Shown here: positions 1 through 7,574 of the stretch, piece by piece
Layout of the letters: the number at the start of each line of letters is the position of its first letter
Numbering within the stretch: the first letter of the stretch is position 1
NCBI GenBank assembly: GCA_937957985.1
Contig: CALGOH010000237.1
Span: forward strand, 1-17,211
Length of the DNA: 17,211 nt
Direction: 5' to 3'
From: an uncultured Verrucomicrobiae bacterium
Lineage (GTDB): Bacteria > Verrucomicrobiota > Verrucomicrobiia > Verrucomicrobiales > Akkermansiaceae
The notes under the pieces: generated by a model
The model's input: the letters and a program-made list of their open reading frames with translations, nothing else
Told to the model about the DNA's origin: nothing
The model's database searches: none
Position numbers and translations under genes: made by a program

Positions 1-1
1 C

Positions 2-1168
2 CTCGCCCACGACTGTGATCTGGCGCTGCTCGCGGTGGAGGATTTCTCCGACTTCGAGTCGTTTCCCGTGTTTGAAATCGGAGGCGTGCCCGAGCTCGAG
101 AGCGAGGTGCGGGTCATCGGCTACCCGGTCGGCGGCCAGCGCCTCTCGGTCACCCAGGGGGTGGTCTCCCGCGTCGATTTCTCCAGCTACTCGCACTCGC
201 GGGCCGACCAGCACCTCGTGATCCAGATTGACGCCGCCATCAACCCCGGCAACTCGGGCGGCCCGGTGCTCCAGGACGGCAAGGTGATCGGCGTCGCCTT
301 CCAGGGCCTCCGCGACGCCGACAACACCGGCTACATCATCCCCACCCCGGTCGTGCGGCGCTTCCTCACCGACATCGAGGACGGCAAGTATGACCACTAC
401 GTCGATCTCGCCATGTCGACCTTCCCGCTCTTCAACCAGGCGATGCGCCAGGCGCTCAAGCTGCCCGACGACGACCTCGGCGTGCTGGTCACCAACGTGA
501 TCCCCGGCGGCTCCTGCGACGGCATCCTCAAGCCCGGCGACATCCTGACCGGCATCGACGGCAACCCGATCGACAGTGCCGGCCAGATCCTCATCGACGG
601 CGCCAAGGTCGACCTCAACGAGATCGTCGAGCGGAAGTTCGCCGGCGACACCGTCCAGCTCCGCTACCGCTCCGGCGACACCTGGCACGACCAGGACGTT
701 TCCCTGAAGCCGCTCCCGCAGAACCGGATGTATGCCATCCAGTACGAAAAACAGCCGCGCTACGTGGTCTTCGCCGGGCTGGTGTTCCAGCCGCTCGACA
801 CCAACCTCTTCGCGACCGCCAAGTTCGAGGACATCAACGTCCGCCGCCTCTACGAGGACTACCTTTCCGAAGGGATCTTCACCGAACTCAAGGACGTGGT
901 GATCCTCACCCGCATTGAGAGCGACCCGATCAACAGCCAGCTCGACGGCTTCACCGGCAAGGTGGTCGACAAGATCAACGGCGAGAAGGTGACCTCGCTC
1001 CAGAAGGCCCACGAACTTCTCAATCCCGGGAGTCCTCCCGAGTTCTTCGTCATCGAACTGCTCGGCACCACCCGCCCGGTGATCATCCCCGGCGCCGAGG
1101 TCGCCGCGGCCAACGAACGCGTGCAGCGCACCTACGCCATCGACCAACTCTCCAATCTCCAGGAATGA
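2..1168 (+). CDS. HtrA/Deg-family serine protease with PDZ domains (5' truncated by window edge)
   Basis: Seen: the frame is open from base 2 to a TGA at 1166-1168, so the N-terminus, including the catalytic His, lies outside the window. The catalytic Asp is in the motif DCDLALL (Asp codon 17-19). The catalytic Ser is in NPGNSGGPV (Ser codon 254-256), with an intact oxyanion-hole glycine frame. A PDZ domain follows (LGVLVTNVIPGG...LKPGDILTGIDG, about 475-715). After it comes a C-terminal region starting near FAGLVFQPL that resembles the extra PDZ-like domain of Do-like/plant DEG9-type proteases. Known: HtrA/Deg proteins are envelope or luminal proteases and chaperones that degrade misfolded proteins. 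Inferred: an active periplasmic quality-control protease. Its stop overlaps the next start in ATGA, so the two genes are translationally coupled. Confidence 0.9.
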   Translation, partial: LAHDCDLALLAVEDFSDFESFPVFEIGGVPELESEVRVIGYPVGGQRLSVTQGVVSRVDFSSYSHSRADQHLVIQIDAAINPGNSGGPVLQDGKVIGVAFQGLRDADNTGYIIPTPVVRRFLTDIEDGKYDHYVDLAMSTFPLFNQAMRQALKLPDDDLGVLVTNVIPGGSCDGILKPGDILTGIDGNPIDSAGQILIDGAKVDLNEIVERKFAGDTVQLRYRSGDTWHDQDVSLKPLPQNRMYAIQYEKQPRYVVFAGLVFQPLDTNLFATAKFEDINVRRLYEDYLSEGIFTELKDVVILTRIESDPINSQLDGFTGKVVDKINGEKVTSLQKAHELLNPGSPPEFFVIELLGTTRPVIIPGAEVAAANERVQRTYAIDQLSNLQE

Positions 1169-2697
1169 AACCCGCACCCTTCCTCATTCTCGCGGCCGCC
1201 CTGCTCAACTCCTGCGAGCGGCCCGCGCCGGTCTCCGAGGTCTCCCTGGCCGCCGGACCGGAGGTCGCCGCCGAAGCGGAGAAGCCCGCCTTCGATCCGA
1301 CGCTTTCCACCGTGCGGGTGAGTTCGACCCGGCAGGACTGGAACGAACGCCAGCCGTGGGAGAAGAACCCGCCCCGCCAGCGCCGTTCGCTCGGCGCGGT
1401 GGTCGCGGGTCCCCGGGTCCTGACGACCGCCGAGATGGTCACCGACGCCACCTACCTCGAACTGGAGACGACCGACGGCCTCAAGCTCGCCCCGGCGAAG
1501 GTCGAGGCCGTCGATTACGAGGCGAACCTCGCCCTGCTCGCCCTCGAAAACGGGGAGGATGACTTTTTCCAGGAACTGGTCCCGGTGGAACTGGCCGAGA
1601 CCCCGACGCCGGGCGACACGCTCGACATCGTGCAGGTGGAGAACAACGGGCTGCCGCTGGTCACCAGCGGGCCGATCCAGAGCGTGGACGTGATCTCCAA
1701 CTTCCTCCCCGGGCAGTATTTCCTCGCCTACGAGGTGAAGGCCTCGATGCAGAACTCCGCCAGCAGCTTCTCGCTTCCGGTCTACCACGAGAACCGGCTC
1801 GCCGGCATGCTCACCAACTACAATTCCGACGACCAGATCAGCGACGTCACGTCCACGCCCATCGTCCGCCGTTTCCTCGACGATGCCGCCGACGGCGAAT
1901 ACCTCGGCTTCCCGTCGCTGGGCGTCGCGACGACCTCGACCGACGACTCGAATTTCCGCGACTGGCTGAAGCTGCCGGAAGATCAGGGCGGCATCTACGT
2001 CTCCTCGGTCCGGGAAGACGGCCCGGCCGCGAAAGCCGGACTTGCCAAGGGCGACGTGCTGCTGGCCATCGACGACCACGAGATCGACCGTCTCGGCTAC
2101 TACGACGACCCCGACTTCGACCGCGTGTTCTGGAGCCACCTCGTGCGCGGCTCGAAGGGTGCCGGCGAAACGATCTCGATGCGCGTGCTTCGCGACGGCG
2201 AGGAACTGGAACTGAGCGCCACCCTCGAGCGGATCGACGCCGAGGACCGCCTGGTGCCGGACTACACCTACGGCAAGGCTCCTAATTTCCTGATCAAGGG
2301 CGGGATGCTGTTCCAGGAACTGACCCGTCCCCTGCTCCAGTCCTTCGGCAAGGAATGGGAATCCCGCGCGCCGCTCGACCTGCTCAACGTCTACGAGAAC
2401 CCCGAGGACTACGAGGAGCGCTTCGACCGCGTCGTGTTCCTCTCCGGCGTCATCGCCACCCCGGCCACCGTCGGCTACGAACCGCTCCGCAACCTGGTCG
2501 TCGCCGAGGTCAACGGCAGGCCGGTGCGCGACATGAAGAGCCTCGTCGAGGCCTTCGCGGAAATTCCCGACGATGGACTCCACGCCATCCGTTTCGACAA
2601 CGAGGAGGTGACCGTCTATCTCGACGAACCCCTCGCCACGGCGGTGGACGGTCAACTCATCCAGCGCGGCCTCACCCGGCTGTCGCGGACGGAGTGA
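1165..2697 (+). CDS. HtrA/Deg-like pseudoprotease lipoprotein (catalytic His and Asp replaced)
   Basis: A 510-residue protein whose ATG at 1165 overlaps the upstream stop (ATGA). Residues 1-17 look like a lipoprotein signal with lipobox LNSC (Cys17). The trypsin-like fold is recognisable. VLTTAEMVTDAT (85-96) matches the His segment of DegP, but His is Glu90. NLALL (121-125) matches the Asp segment, but Asp is Asn121. QNSASS (196-201) sits where GNSGGP should be, so Ser198 may remain but the glycine frame is gone. A PDZ domain with AGLAKGDVLLAID (291-303) and a Do-like C-terminal domain (about 375-510) follow, collinear with the upstream protease. Both proteins share a motif near TPxVRRFL. 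Inferred: a diverged tandem duplicate that lost catalysis and may act as an adaptor, regulator or scaffold for the active partner. Confidence 0.85.
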   Translation: MKPAPFLILAAALLNSCERPAPVSEVSLAAGPEVAAEAEKPAFDPTLSTVRVSSTRQDWNERQPWEKNPPRQRRSLGAVVAGPRVLTTAEMVTDATYLELETTDGLKLAPAKVEAVDYEANLALLALENGEDDFFQELVPVELAETPTPGDTLDIVQVENNGLPLVTSGPIQSVDVISNFLPGQYFLAYEVKASMQNSASSFSLPVYHENRLAGMLTNYNSDDQISDVTSTPIVRRFLDDAADGEYLGFPSLGVATTSTDDSNFRDWLKLPEDQGGIYVSSVREDGPAAKAGLAKGDVLLAIDDHEIDRLGYYDDPDFDRVFWSHLVRGSKGAGETISMRVLRDGEELELSATLERIDAEDRLVPDYTYGKAPNFLIKGGMLFQELTRPLLQSFGKEWESRAPLDLLNVYENPEDYEERFDRVVFLSGVIATPATVGYEPLRNLVVAEVNGRPVRDMKSLVEAFAEIPDDGLHAIRFDNEEVTVYLDEPLATAVDGQLIQRGLTRLSRTE

Positions 2698-2716
2698 ATG
2701 GAAGATCACCGGCGCG

Positions 2717-2797
2717 TTCCGGAGCATTGACATTCCTGTCGATCAGCACCGGCAGGGGATGTGCTCGATGATCGACAGGAATGTCGATGCTCCGGAA
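2717..2797. repeat. REP-like twin palindrome between convergent genes
   Basis: The arms 2717-2749 and 2761-2797 are near-perfect reverse complements. They differ by a small insertion in the right arm and one substitution, and an 11-base loop separates them. Each arm is itself a hairpin: the head GGAG-CAT is followed by a stem (cgaca/tgtcg in the right arm; a tgaca variant that still pairs by G-U in the left) around a ttcc loop. The GGAG head and imperfect palindrome match the general description of bacterial REP elements. The element starts 19 bases after the stop of the + gene and ends 12 bases before the stop of the minus gene, so it could also terminate transcription in both directions. 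There is no U-run. Confidence 0.75.
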
Positions 2798-2809
2798 GGC
2801 ACCCGCCCC

Positions 2810-3268
2810 CTATCGACTCAGGTCCGCCTGCGATAGGATCTTGAACCCCGCCGTGTTCAGCACCGAGGCGGCGAACTCGTGATCCTCGACGTGCATCGCC
2901 AGCCGCGCGCCGCCGTCGATCGAGGGCATCAGGGCATAGGCGAAGTCGATGTTCGTCTCGGCCACCATCAGGGTGTCGAGCACCTGCAGCAGCCCGGGAC
3001 CGGACTCGCGCAGCTCGACCACCACCAGCGTCGAGCAGGTGTAGGGAATCCCCTTTTCGATGAAGATCTGCTCGGCGGCGTCCGGATCGGTCACCACCAG
3101 GCGCGCCACCGTGGCGTCGCGGGAGTCCTGGACGCTGATCCCGACCACCTCGATCGAATTGTTCCGCAGAAGCTTGGCCAGCGCCGCGAGGGCGCCCGCG
3201 CGGTTCTGCAGGAGGACGGAAAACTGCCGGACGGATTCCCCGGGGCGAAGCGTGGTCGGTTGGTCCAT
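2810..3268 (-). CDS. Tandem ACT-domain protein
   Basis: A 152-residue protein with ATG at 3268 and TAG stop at 2812-2810. Two ACT-type modules are visible. Residues about 14-82 start with QFSVLLQNRAGALAALAKLL, the typical first strand and helix of an ACT domain with a Gly-Ala-Leu turn. Residues about 83-147 start with VVVELRESGPGLLQVLDTLM and carry a second ligand-turn-like segment (TNIDFAYA). Known: ACT domains bind amino acids and regulate metabolic enzymes, and tandem stand-alone pairs occur as sensors. No catalytic domain is present. It lies 12 bases downstream of the ankyrin lipoprotein gene and is probably co-transcribed with it. The ligand and target are unknown. It is not a clear acetolactate synthase small subunit, because the ilvB/ilvC context is absent. 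Confidence 0.85.
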   Translation of the reverse strand: MDQPTTLRPGESVRQFSVLLQNRAGALAALAKLLRNNSIEVVGISVQDSRDATVARLVVTDPDAAEQIFIEKGIPYTCSTLVVVELRESGPGLLQVLDTLMVAETNIDFAYALMPSIDGGARLAMHVEDHEFAASVLNTAGFKILSQADLSR

Positions 3269-3280
3269 GGGTTCAAAGGC

Positions 3281-4867
3281 TCAGCCGCGGGGACCCCGCA
3301 GGGGCAGCGTCATGGTCTCGCCGGACTCCAGGTCCTCGATCACCACCTGGTTCCGGCGCACGTCCCCGACGAGGAAATCACGGCCGTCGGCCGAGCGGAA
3401 ACGCTGTCCGGTGCGAGCGACGTAGTATTTCCCGCTGGCCGAATCCTCGACCAGCGCCACCGGATCATGGGCGAGGGCCGGCAGCCCGACGATCAGCTCA
3501 CGCTCGACGCCGCTGAGGGTGTCCTCGACGGCCACCACCGACACCTCGGTCGGTGCCCCGCCGTCGTTCTTGCCGCTCTGCATCCGGCGCTCGATGCGGA
3601 TCACCCGCAGGTTCGAGCCCGGAATGGTGTCGCCCTCGGGCACGTCGACCTCCTCGCCGCCCGCGACGCGGAGCCGCGCCGATCCCCCGCTCGTCGATTC
3701 GACGCGCAACGGAAGCTCCCGCTCCCGGTACGAGCGCATGACGATGGGCGCGGCGGCATCGGCCGCCTCCGGAGCGGCACCGCCCTCGGGCGGCGCCGTC
3801 GCTTCCCCGGAGCCGACCACGGCACCCTCGAGCATGGCGACCTGCGTCTCATCGCCCGACCGGGGCTCCGGGAGCGCTCCGAAGGCGCCTCCGCCCTGGC
3901 CGGGCACGGGATCGTTCCAAGGCGTCCCTCCCTCGTCTTCCACGACCGCCACCTCCTCGCCCGTTTCATCAACGGCGACCGTCTCGTCAGCCTCGGTCAT
4001 CGCCACGGACGGAGCGGTCTCTTCCGCGACCCGGGCGACCATTTCGGCACCCAGCTCCGCGGGCTCGACCAGTTCGAAGTCGCCCTCTCGTGGTTCCCCC
4101 GCCAGCCGATCGGCGAGTTCCCCGTGCCCCGCCTCCCTCGCAAAGTCCGCCGCCATCCGGCCCTCGGCATCCATCGCGAAACGGTTCGCACCGATCGCCA
4201 GCAACATCTCGGTTGCCTCGGCCTGCCCCTTCTCCGCCGCCAGCATCAGGGCGGTCCGTCCGTCGTCCAGGCGCGCATAGATGCTCGCGCCGAAATTCGT
4301 CAGCTCGTCGATCGCGTCCGCCTGCCCGAGGATCGCCGCGACCAGCAGCGCGTCATCGAGATCTTCCCGGACGTAAGGTGCCAGCTCGCCAACCATCTCG
4401 GAGCGACCTTCCTTCACCGCGAGCATCAGCGGCTTGTAGCTTTCCTCGTCCTTGACCCGCGGATCGGCACCCTGGCGGAGGAGGTAGCGCACGGTCTCCG
4501 GCGTGGACCGCTCCACCGCCTCCATCAACGGCGTCCGGCCCTTGTCGTCGCGGACGTCCACCTCCACCCCGCGGTCGAGGAGGAAATCGATGGCCTTCAT
4601 CGCCCCGGACCCGGCCGCGGCATGCAGGGCCGTCCGGCCGGTCGCATCGCGGGTGCCCACCTCCATCCCCGAGTCGATCATGCCGTCGAGCGCCTTCAGG
4701 TCGTCGCTTTCGGCCGCGCGGAAGAAGGCGGGCTGGTCGATCCGGTAGCCGGCCTCACCCACCGCTTCGCGGCTCTCCGCCCCCGGATCCTTCTTGCACG
4801 CCGCCACACAGAGCAGACCACCAAGGACACCGATCCGAAAGAGCTGACGTTTCACGCCTGAGGACAT
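3281..4867 (-). CDS. Ankyrin-repeat lipoprotein
   Basis: A 528-residue protein with ATG at 4867 and TGA stop at 3283-3281. The N-terminus has a basic start, a hydrophobic core and lipobox VAAC (Cys24), so it is predicted to be a lipoprotein. Residues about 46-257 form roughly six ankyrin repeats, for example GRTALHAAAGSGAMKAIDFL (77-96), GRTPLMEAVERSTPETVRYL (110-129) and GRTALMLAAEKGQAEATEML (203-222). Residues about 258-375 are an acidic, Pro/Gly/Ala-rich low-complexity linker. The C-terminal about 140 residues look globular and beta-rich, ending in YYVARTGQRFRSADGRDFLV and then EDLESGETMTL. That end loosely recalls small periplasmic beta domains such as PilP/GspC, but I cannot assign it. 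The preceding 27-base gap after trmO is AT-rich and may carry a promoter. Role unknown; protein-protein interaction in the periplasm is inferred. Confidence 0.85.
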   Translation of the reverse strand: MSSGVKRQLFRIGVLGGLLCVAACKKDPGAESREAVGEAGYRIDQPAFFRAAESDDLKALDGMIDSGMEVGTRDATGRTALHAAAGSGAMKAIDFLLDRGVEVDVRDDKGRTPLMEAVERSTPETVRYLLRQGADPRVKDEESYKPLMLAVKEGRSEMVGELAPYVREDLDDALLVAAILGQADAIDELTNFGASIYARLDDGRTALMLAAEKGQAEATEMLLAIGANRFAMDAEGRMAADFAREAGHGELADRLAGEPREGDFELVEPAELGAEMVARVAEETAPSVAMTEADETVAVDETGEEVAVVEDEGGTPWNDPVPGQGGGAFGALPEPRSGDETQVAMLEGAVVGSGEATAPPEGGAAPEAADAAAPIVMRSYRERELPLRVESTSGGSARLRVAGGEEVDVPEGDTIPGSNLRVIRIERRMQSGKNDGGAPTEVSVVAVEDTLSGVERELIVGLPALAHDPVALVEDSASGKYYVARTGQRFRSADGRDFLVGDVRRNQVVIEDLESGETMTLPLRGPRG

Positions 4868-4894
4868 ACTACGGATAACTTAAGCTTTCAATGC

Positions 4895-5563
4895 TCAACC
4901 GATCCCCGTGATCCGGCAGATCCCTTCGTCGATGCAGAATCGCACGTTTCGTCCGCAAAGCAGCGCCCCGAACTCGCGGTTCGCCTCCTCCCGCCCGGCG
5001 GCGGGACGGGGGTCGAGCGACAGCGCCTCCAGCACGACCCGGCGATCCCGATCATCCCAGTCGTCGAGATGCCCGCCCGCCTCGACTTGCAGACGCTTCG
5101 GCGCTTCCGCCGCGAAACCACCGCGGGCATCCGGCAGGGCCTCGGCATACGGCAGGTAGGGCTTCACATCGAAGACCGGCGTTCCGTCCACCAGATCGAC
5201 TCCGCCCATCTCCAGCGCCGGCCCATCGGGCGCATCGAGATCGATCCTTTCCAGCCGCACCAGCGAAAGACCCAGTCCGTTCGGGCGGAAGGTCGAGCGG
5301 CTGGCGAAGACCCCCACCCGCTCGTTGCCGCCGAGCCGTGGCGGGCGCACCGTGGGCGACCATCCGCGGTCCGCCGTCAGGTGAAACCCGAAGATCAGCC
5401 AGACGTGGGAAAAACCCTCCAGACCACGCACCGCCTCACGGCTACGGTATTCCGGTACGAACACCAGCCGCCCCCAGGCAGACGGACATAGTCCCGGCTG
5501 ACGCGGAACGGCGAATTTTTCCCCGAAGCAGGTTCTGAGGCGTCCGATCGGTTCGATCTTCAC
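4895..5563 (-). CDS. trmO: tRNA (adenine(37)-N6)-methyltransferase TrmO (TsaA/YaeB family)
   Basis: A 222-residue protein with GTG start at 5563 and TGA stop at 4897-4895. The signature segments of the family are present: the N-terminal IGRLRTCFGEKFAVPRQPGL (6-25), FSHVWLIFGFH (51-61), RSTFRPNGLG (89-98) and DGTPVFDVKPYLPY (126-139). Known: TrmO uses S-adenosylmethionine to N6-methylate t6A37 of tRNA-Thr, a cytoplasmic decoding modification. E. coli TrmO is about 235 residues, so this copy is full length, with the usual C-terminal extension after residue about 145. The GTG start is chosen because IEPIGRLRT begins the conserved first strand at once. The neighbours show no functional link. Confidence 0.93.
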   Translation of the reverse strand: MKIEPIGRLRTCFGEKFAVPRQPGLCPSAWGRLVFVPEYRSREAVRGLEGFSHVWLIFGFHLTADRGWSPTVRPPRLGGNERVGVFASRSTFRPNGLGLSLVRLERIDLDAPDGPALEMGGVDLVDGTPVFDVKPYLPYAEALPDARGGFAAEAPKRLQVEAGGHLDDWDDRDRRVVLEALSLDPRPAAGREEANREFGALLCGRNVRFCIDEGICRITGIG

Positions 5564-5691
5564 AGCCCGAAACTAACCGCAGCGACGCATCTGGGAGAAG
5601 CCCCGTGTGCCAGCCCAAGGCGAGCGGACGACCTCACACGACCTCTGAAAATCGGGATGAGTTCTCCAAGGGCAACGCAGGCGTCGTCCAC

Positions 5692-5807
5692 CAGTGGCAT
5701 GACCGTCCCGGTCATGAGCAGGGAGGTTATCGTTTGCCTTGGGAACCAACTACCGGAGCGATTGGTCCTTTCCTTGTCCGTTCATGACCGGGACGGTCAT
5801 GCCACTG
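5692..5807. repeat. REP-like twin palindrome with 64-base spacer
   Basis: Two 26-base arms (5692-5717 and 5782-5807) are exact reverse complements, separated by 64 bases without an obvious gene. Each arm folds on its own as catgaccg-tcc-cggtcatg, preceded by a GTGG/GTGGCAT head. It shares with the element at 2717-2797 the frame GCAT, 5-base stem, (T)TCC loop, complementary stem, AT, but the stem bases differ. The right arm lies 7 bases downstream of the SGNH/alpha-beta hydrolase stop, a position typical for REP pairs. The remaining parts of the 251-base intergenic stretch 5564-5814 show nothing else that I recognise. No transposase or RAYT gene is in the window. Confidence 0.8.
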
Positions 5808-5814
5808 ACGGGTG

Positions 5815-7275
5815 CTATGGACCTCCCCGAGACTGCGCCGTTCGCCAGGACTCGATCAGAAAAGCCCGCAGTTCATCCGGTGGATGCAGGCCGTGGGGAT
5901 GATGCCTCGATCCTTCCTTGCGCCACACCTTCACCGGCCCGCCCAGCTCCTCGTAGCGCGTCGCCACCCGTTCGGCATTGGCCGCCGGCGGCACCACCTT
6001 GTCGGCCGTTCCGATCACCAATGCCACCGGCACCTTCGCGGCCGCCAGCGGTTCAAGTCGGTCCGCCACCTGCGGATGCGTCTTTGCCTGCTCCTTGTCG
6101 AGCCCCCAAGCCGCGAGCAGGCGCACCCAGTCACGCTTCGATCCCCGGCTGCCATCCAGACCACCCGGCCAGGTCCGGAAATCGCAGACCGGATTGTCGC
6201 CATAGATTGCCGTCACCCGGTCGGGATGCCGGATCGCCCAGTGGAAAACCGGCAGCCCGCCCCGCGACATGCCCTCCAGCACCGGCTTCGCCGAAAGCCC
6301 GAGCCGGTCGGTCGCGAATCGATGGAACGCATCCCAGATCCGCATCGCCTCCGGTCCGCCGTAAAGATCGACCACATCGACATAGGCCAGGTGCCAACCC
6401 CGGTCGAGCAACTGCAGGTCCAGCGCCGGCTGGTGCCCGAAGAAGCGCGCCCGCCAGATCCACGGCCGGCCGACCGCCGCCTGCTTCGGTGCCACGATGA
6501 TCGCGTCACGTTCCAGTCCCGCCGGCCGGAAGTCGTAGCGTTCGAAGCCGTGGAAATCGCCGCACTTTGCCCCGAGAGACTTCAATTCATCCCCGATACG
6601 ACAACCCTCATCGAACTCTAGCGTGAGGATCTCCGCCAGGTGCGCCGCCAGCTTCGCATGGCCCGCCGTCGTCGGGTGGACGCCGTCGGTCGTCTCCTCC
6701 GGACCGAAGACCCGCGCGAGATCATGGATCAGCACCCCGGGCTCCTTCGTGGCAATGGCCCCGAACCGCTCGCGGATCTGCGCAAGCCTGCCGTGGCGCT
6801 CCGTGAGGTTCGCGACCCGGTCCGCCCCGAGCCCGGATTTGTCGGGATACATCGGCGGAGGACCGGCGATGTGGATCAGCACCTGCGGATTCGATTTCCT
6901 GAGGTCGGAAACCATGGCCAGCAGGTCGGTTTCAAGATCCGCCTGGTATTGCCAATGATCCCCGCCTCCCGAGTTGCTGTCGTTGGTTCCGAGCATGACG
7001 ACCGCGAGGTCGGGAGCGAAATCGAGCGCCTCCCGATAGACCGGTTTCCACATCAACGAGGCGCGGCTCTTCCTCACCAGCGTGTGTCCGCCGATGGCGA
7101 AGGCCCTGACGTCGTAATCATCACCGAGCAGGCGATCGAGCACCGCCGGATAGCCGTTGGTCGCCGGGTTCTCCGCGGCGGCTCCGGTTGAGATCGAATC
7201 GCCGATCACGGCCACCTTGGTCGCCGCCGACGCTCCGAGAGCCAGGCCGATCCAGCAGGCAAACATCCATCTCAT
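5815..7275 (-). CDS. Secreted SGNH/GDSL hydrolase fused to an alpha/beta hydrolase
   Basis: The ORF is open from 7311, but ATG 7275 is preferred because it gives a clean signal peptide (MRWMFACWIGLALGASAA), for about 486 residues. Residue numbers here are from 7275. The N-terminal half is an SGNH hydrolase: GDSIS (nucleophile Ser27), GTND (96-99) and DGVHPTTAGH (197-206, Asp197 and His200). The C-terminal half is an alpha/beta hydrolase: nucleophile elbow GMSRG (Ser337), GTADKVVP (Asp425) and a histidine cluster in SRHHPHG (457-463). Known: such enzymes cleave ester bonds of acetylated or acylated carbohydrates and related compounds. Inferred: a periplasmic or extracellular bifunctional esterase, perhaps for decorated polysaccharides. 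It is downstream of dodecin by 43 bases and followed by a REP-like pair. Substrates are not predictable here. Confidence 0.88.
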   Translation of the reverse strand: MRWMFACWIGLALGASAATKVAVIGDSISTGAAAENPATNGYPAVLDRLLGDDYDVRAFAIGGHTLVRKSRASLMWKPVYREALDFAPDLAVVMLGTNDSNSGGGDHWQYQADLETDLLAMVSDLRKSNPQVLIHIAGPPPMYPDKSGLGADRVANLTERHGRLAQIRERFGAIATKEPGVLIHDLARVFGPEETTDGVHPTTAGHAKLAAHLAEILTLEFDEGCRIGDELKSLGAKCGDFHGFERYDFRPAGLERDAIIVAPKQAAVGRPWIWRARFFGHQPALDLQLLDRGWHLAYVDVVDLYGGPEAMRIWDAFHRFATDRLGLSAKPVLEGMSRGGLPVFHWAIRHPDRVTAIYGDNPVCDFRTWPGGLDGSRGSKRDWVRLLAAWGLDKEQAKTHPQVADRLEPLAAAKVPVALVIGTADKVVPPAANAERVATRYEELGGPVKVWRKEGSRHHPHGLHPPDELRAFLIESWRTAQSRGGP

Positions 7276-7318
7276 CCCGGCTAAACGGTGACACCGACGG
7301 CGGCCTGTCACAGGGCGG

Positions 7319-7528
7319 CTACTCGTCCAGCGTGAACCCGATCTTCACCCCGACCTGCCAGTGGGCGACCTTGCCGTCCTCGATGTGCCCGCGGATCTCG
7401 TTCACTTCGAGCCAGCGCATGTTGCGCACGGTCTTCGAAGCCTTTTCCACGGCGTTCTCCACCGCCTTCTCCACGCCTTCGGTCGAGGAACCCACCAGTT
7501 CGATCTTCTTGTAAATATGATCACTCAT
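7319..7528 (-). CDS. Dodecin (flavin-binding storage protein)
   Basis: A 69-residue protein. The frame is open back to 7597, but the ATG at 7528 starts exactly where dodecins start (MSDHIYKKIELVGSS). The longer reading would overlap the upstream gene and add unrelated residues. The fold segments are all present: strand YKKIELVG, helix EGVEKAVENAVEKASKT, then MRWLEV with Trp39 and HWQVGVKIGF with Gln58. These correspond to the flavin-stacking Trp and flavin-contacting Gln of known dodecins. Known: dodecins assemble into dodecameric cages that sequester riboflavin or FMN in the cytoplasm. ribB occurs 9 kb away, but there is no operon link. Confidence 0.93.
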   Translation of the reverse strand: MSDHIYKKIELVGSSTEGVEKAVENAVEKASKTVRNMRWLEVNEIRGHIEDGKVAHWQVGVKIGFTLDE

Positions 7529-7558
7529 AGCAGGTGACCCTAACGCTCCGACCCGAGC

Positions 7559-7572
7559 CTCCGCAAGCGGAG
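7559..7572 (-). terminator. Short hairpin after the spermidine-synthase-like gene
   Basis: On the minus strand ctccg-cttg-cggag forms a 5 to 6 bp GC stem starting 2 bases after the TGA. It lacks a U-run, so it would be a weak or Rho-assisted terminator, or only an RNA-stabilising hairpin between this gene and dodecin. Confidence 0.3.
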
Positions 7573-7574
7573 TC

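Noticed and set aside
1132..2733. 533-codon open frame on the minus strand
   Set aside because: Shadow of the HtrA-like pseudoprotease gene; the composition is typical of an antisense frame.
2810..3268. Acetolactate synthase small subunit (ilvH)
   Set aside because: It has two ACT modules but lacks the typical ilvH N-terminal signature and has no ilvB/ilvC neighbours.
2879..4861. 660-codon open frame on the + strand
   Set aside because: It is antisense to the ankyrin lipoprotein and ACT genes. Its translation is Arg/His/Gly-rich with no domain, as expected for a shadow frame in GC-rich DNA.
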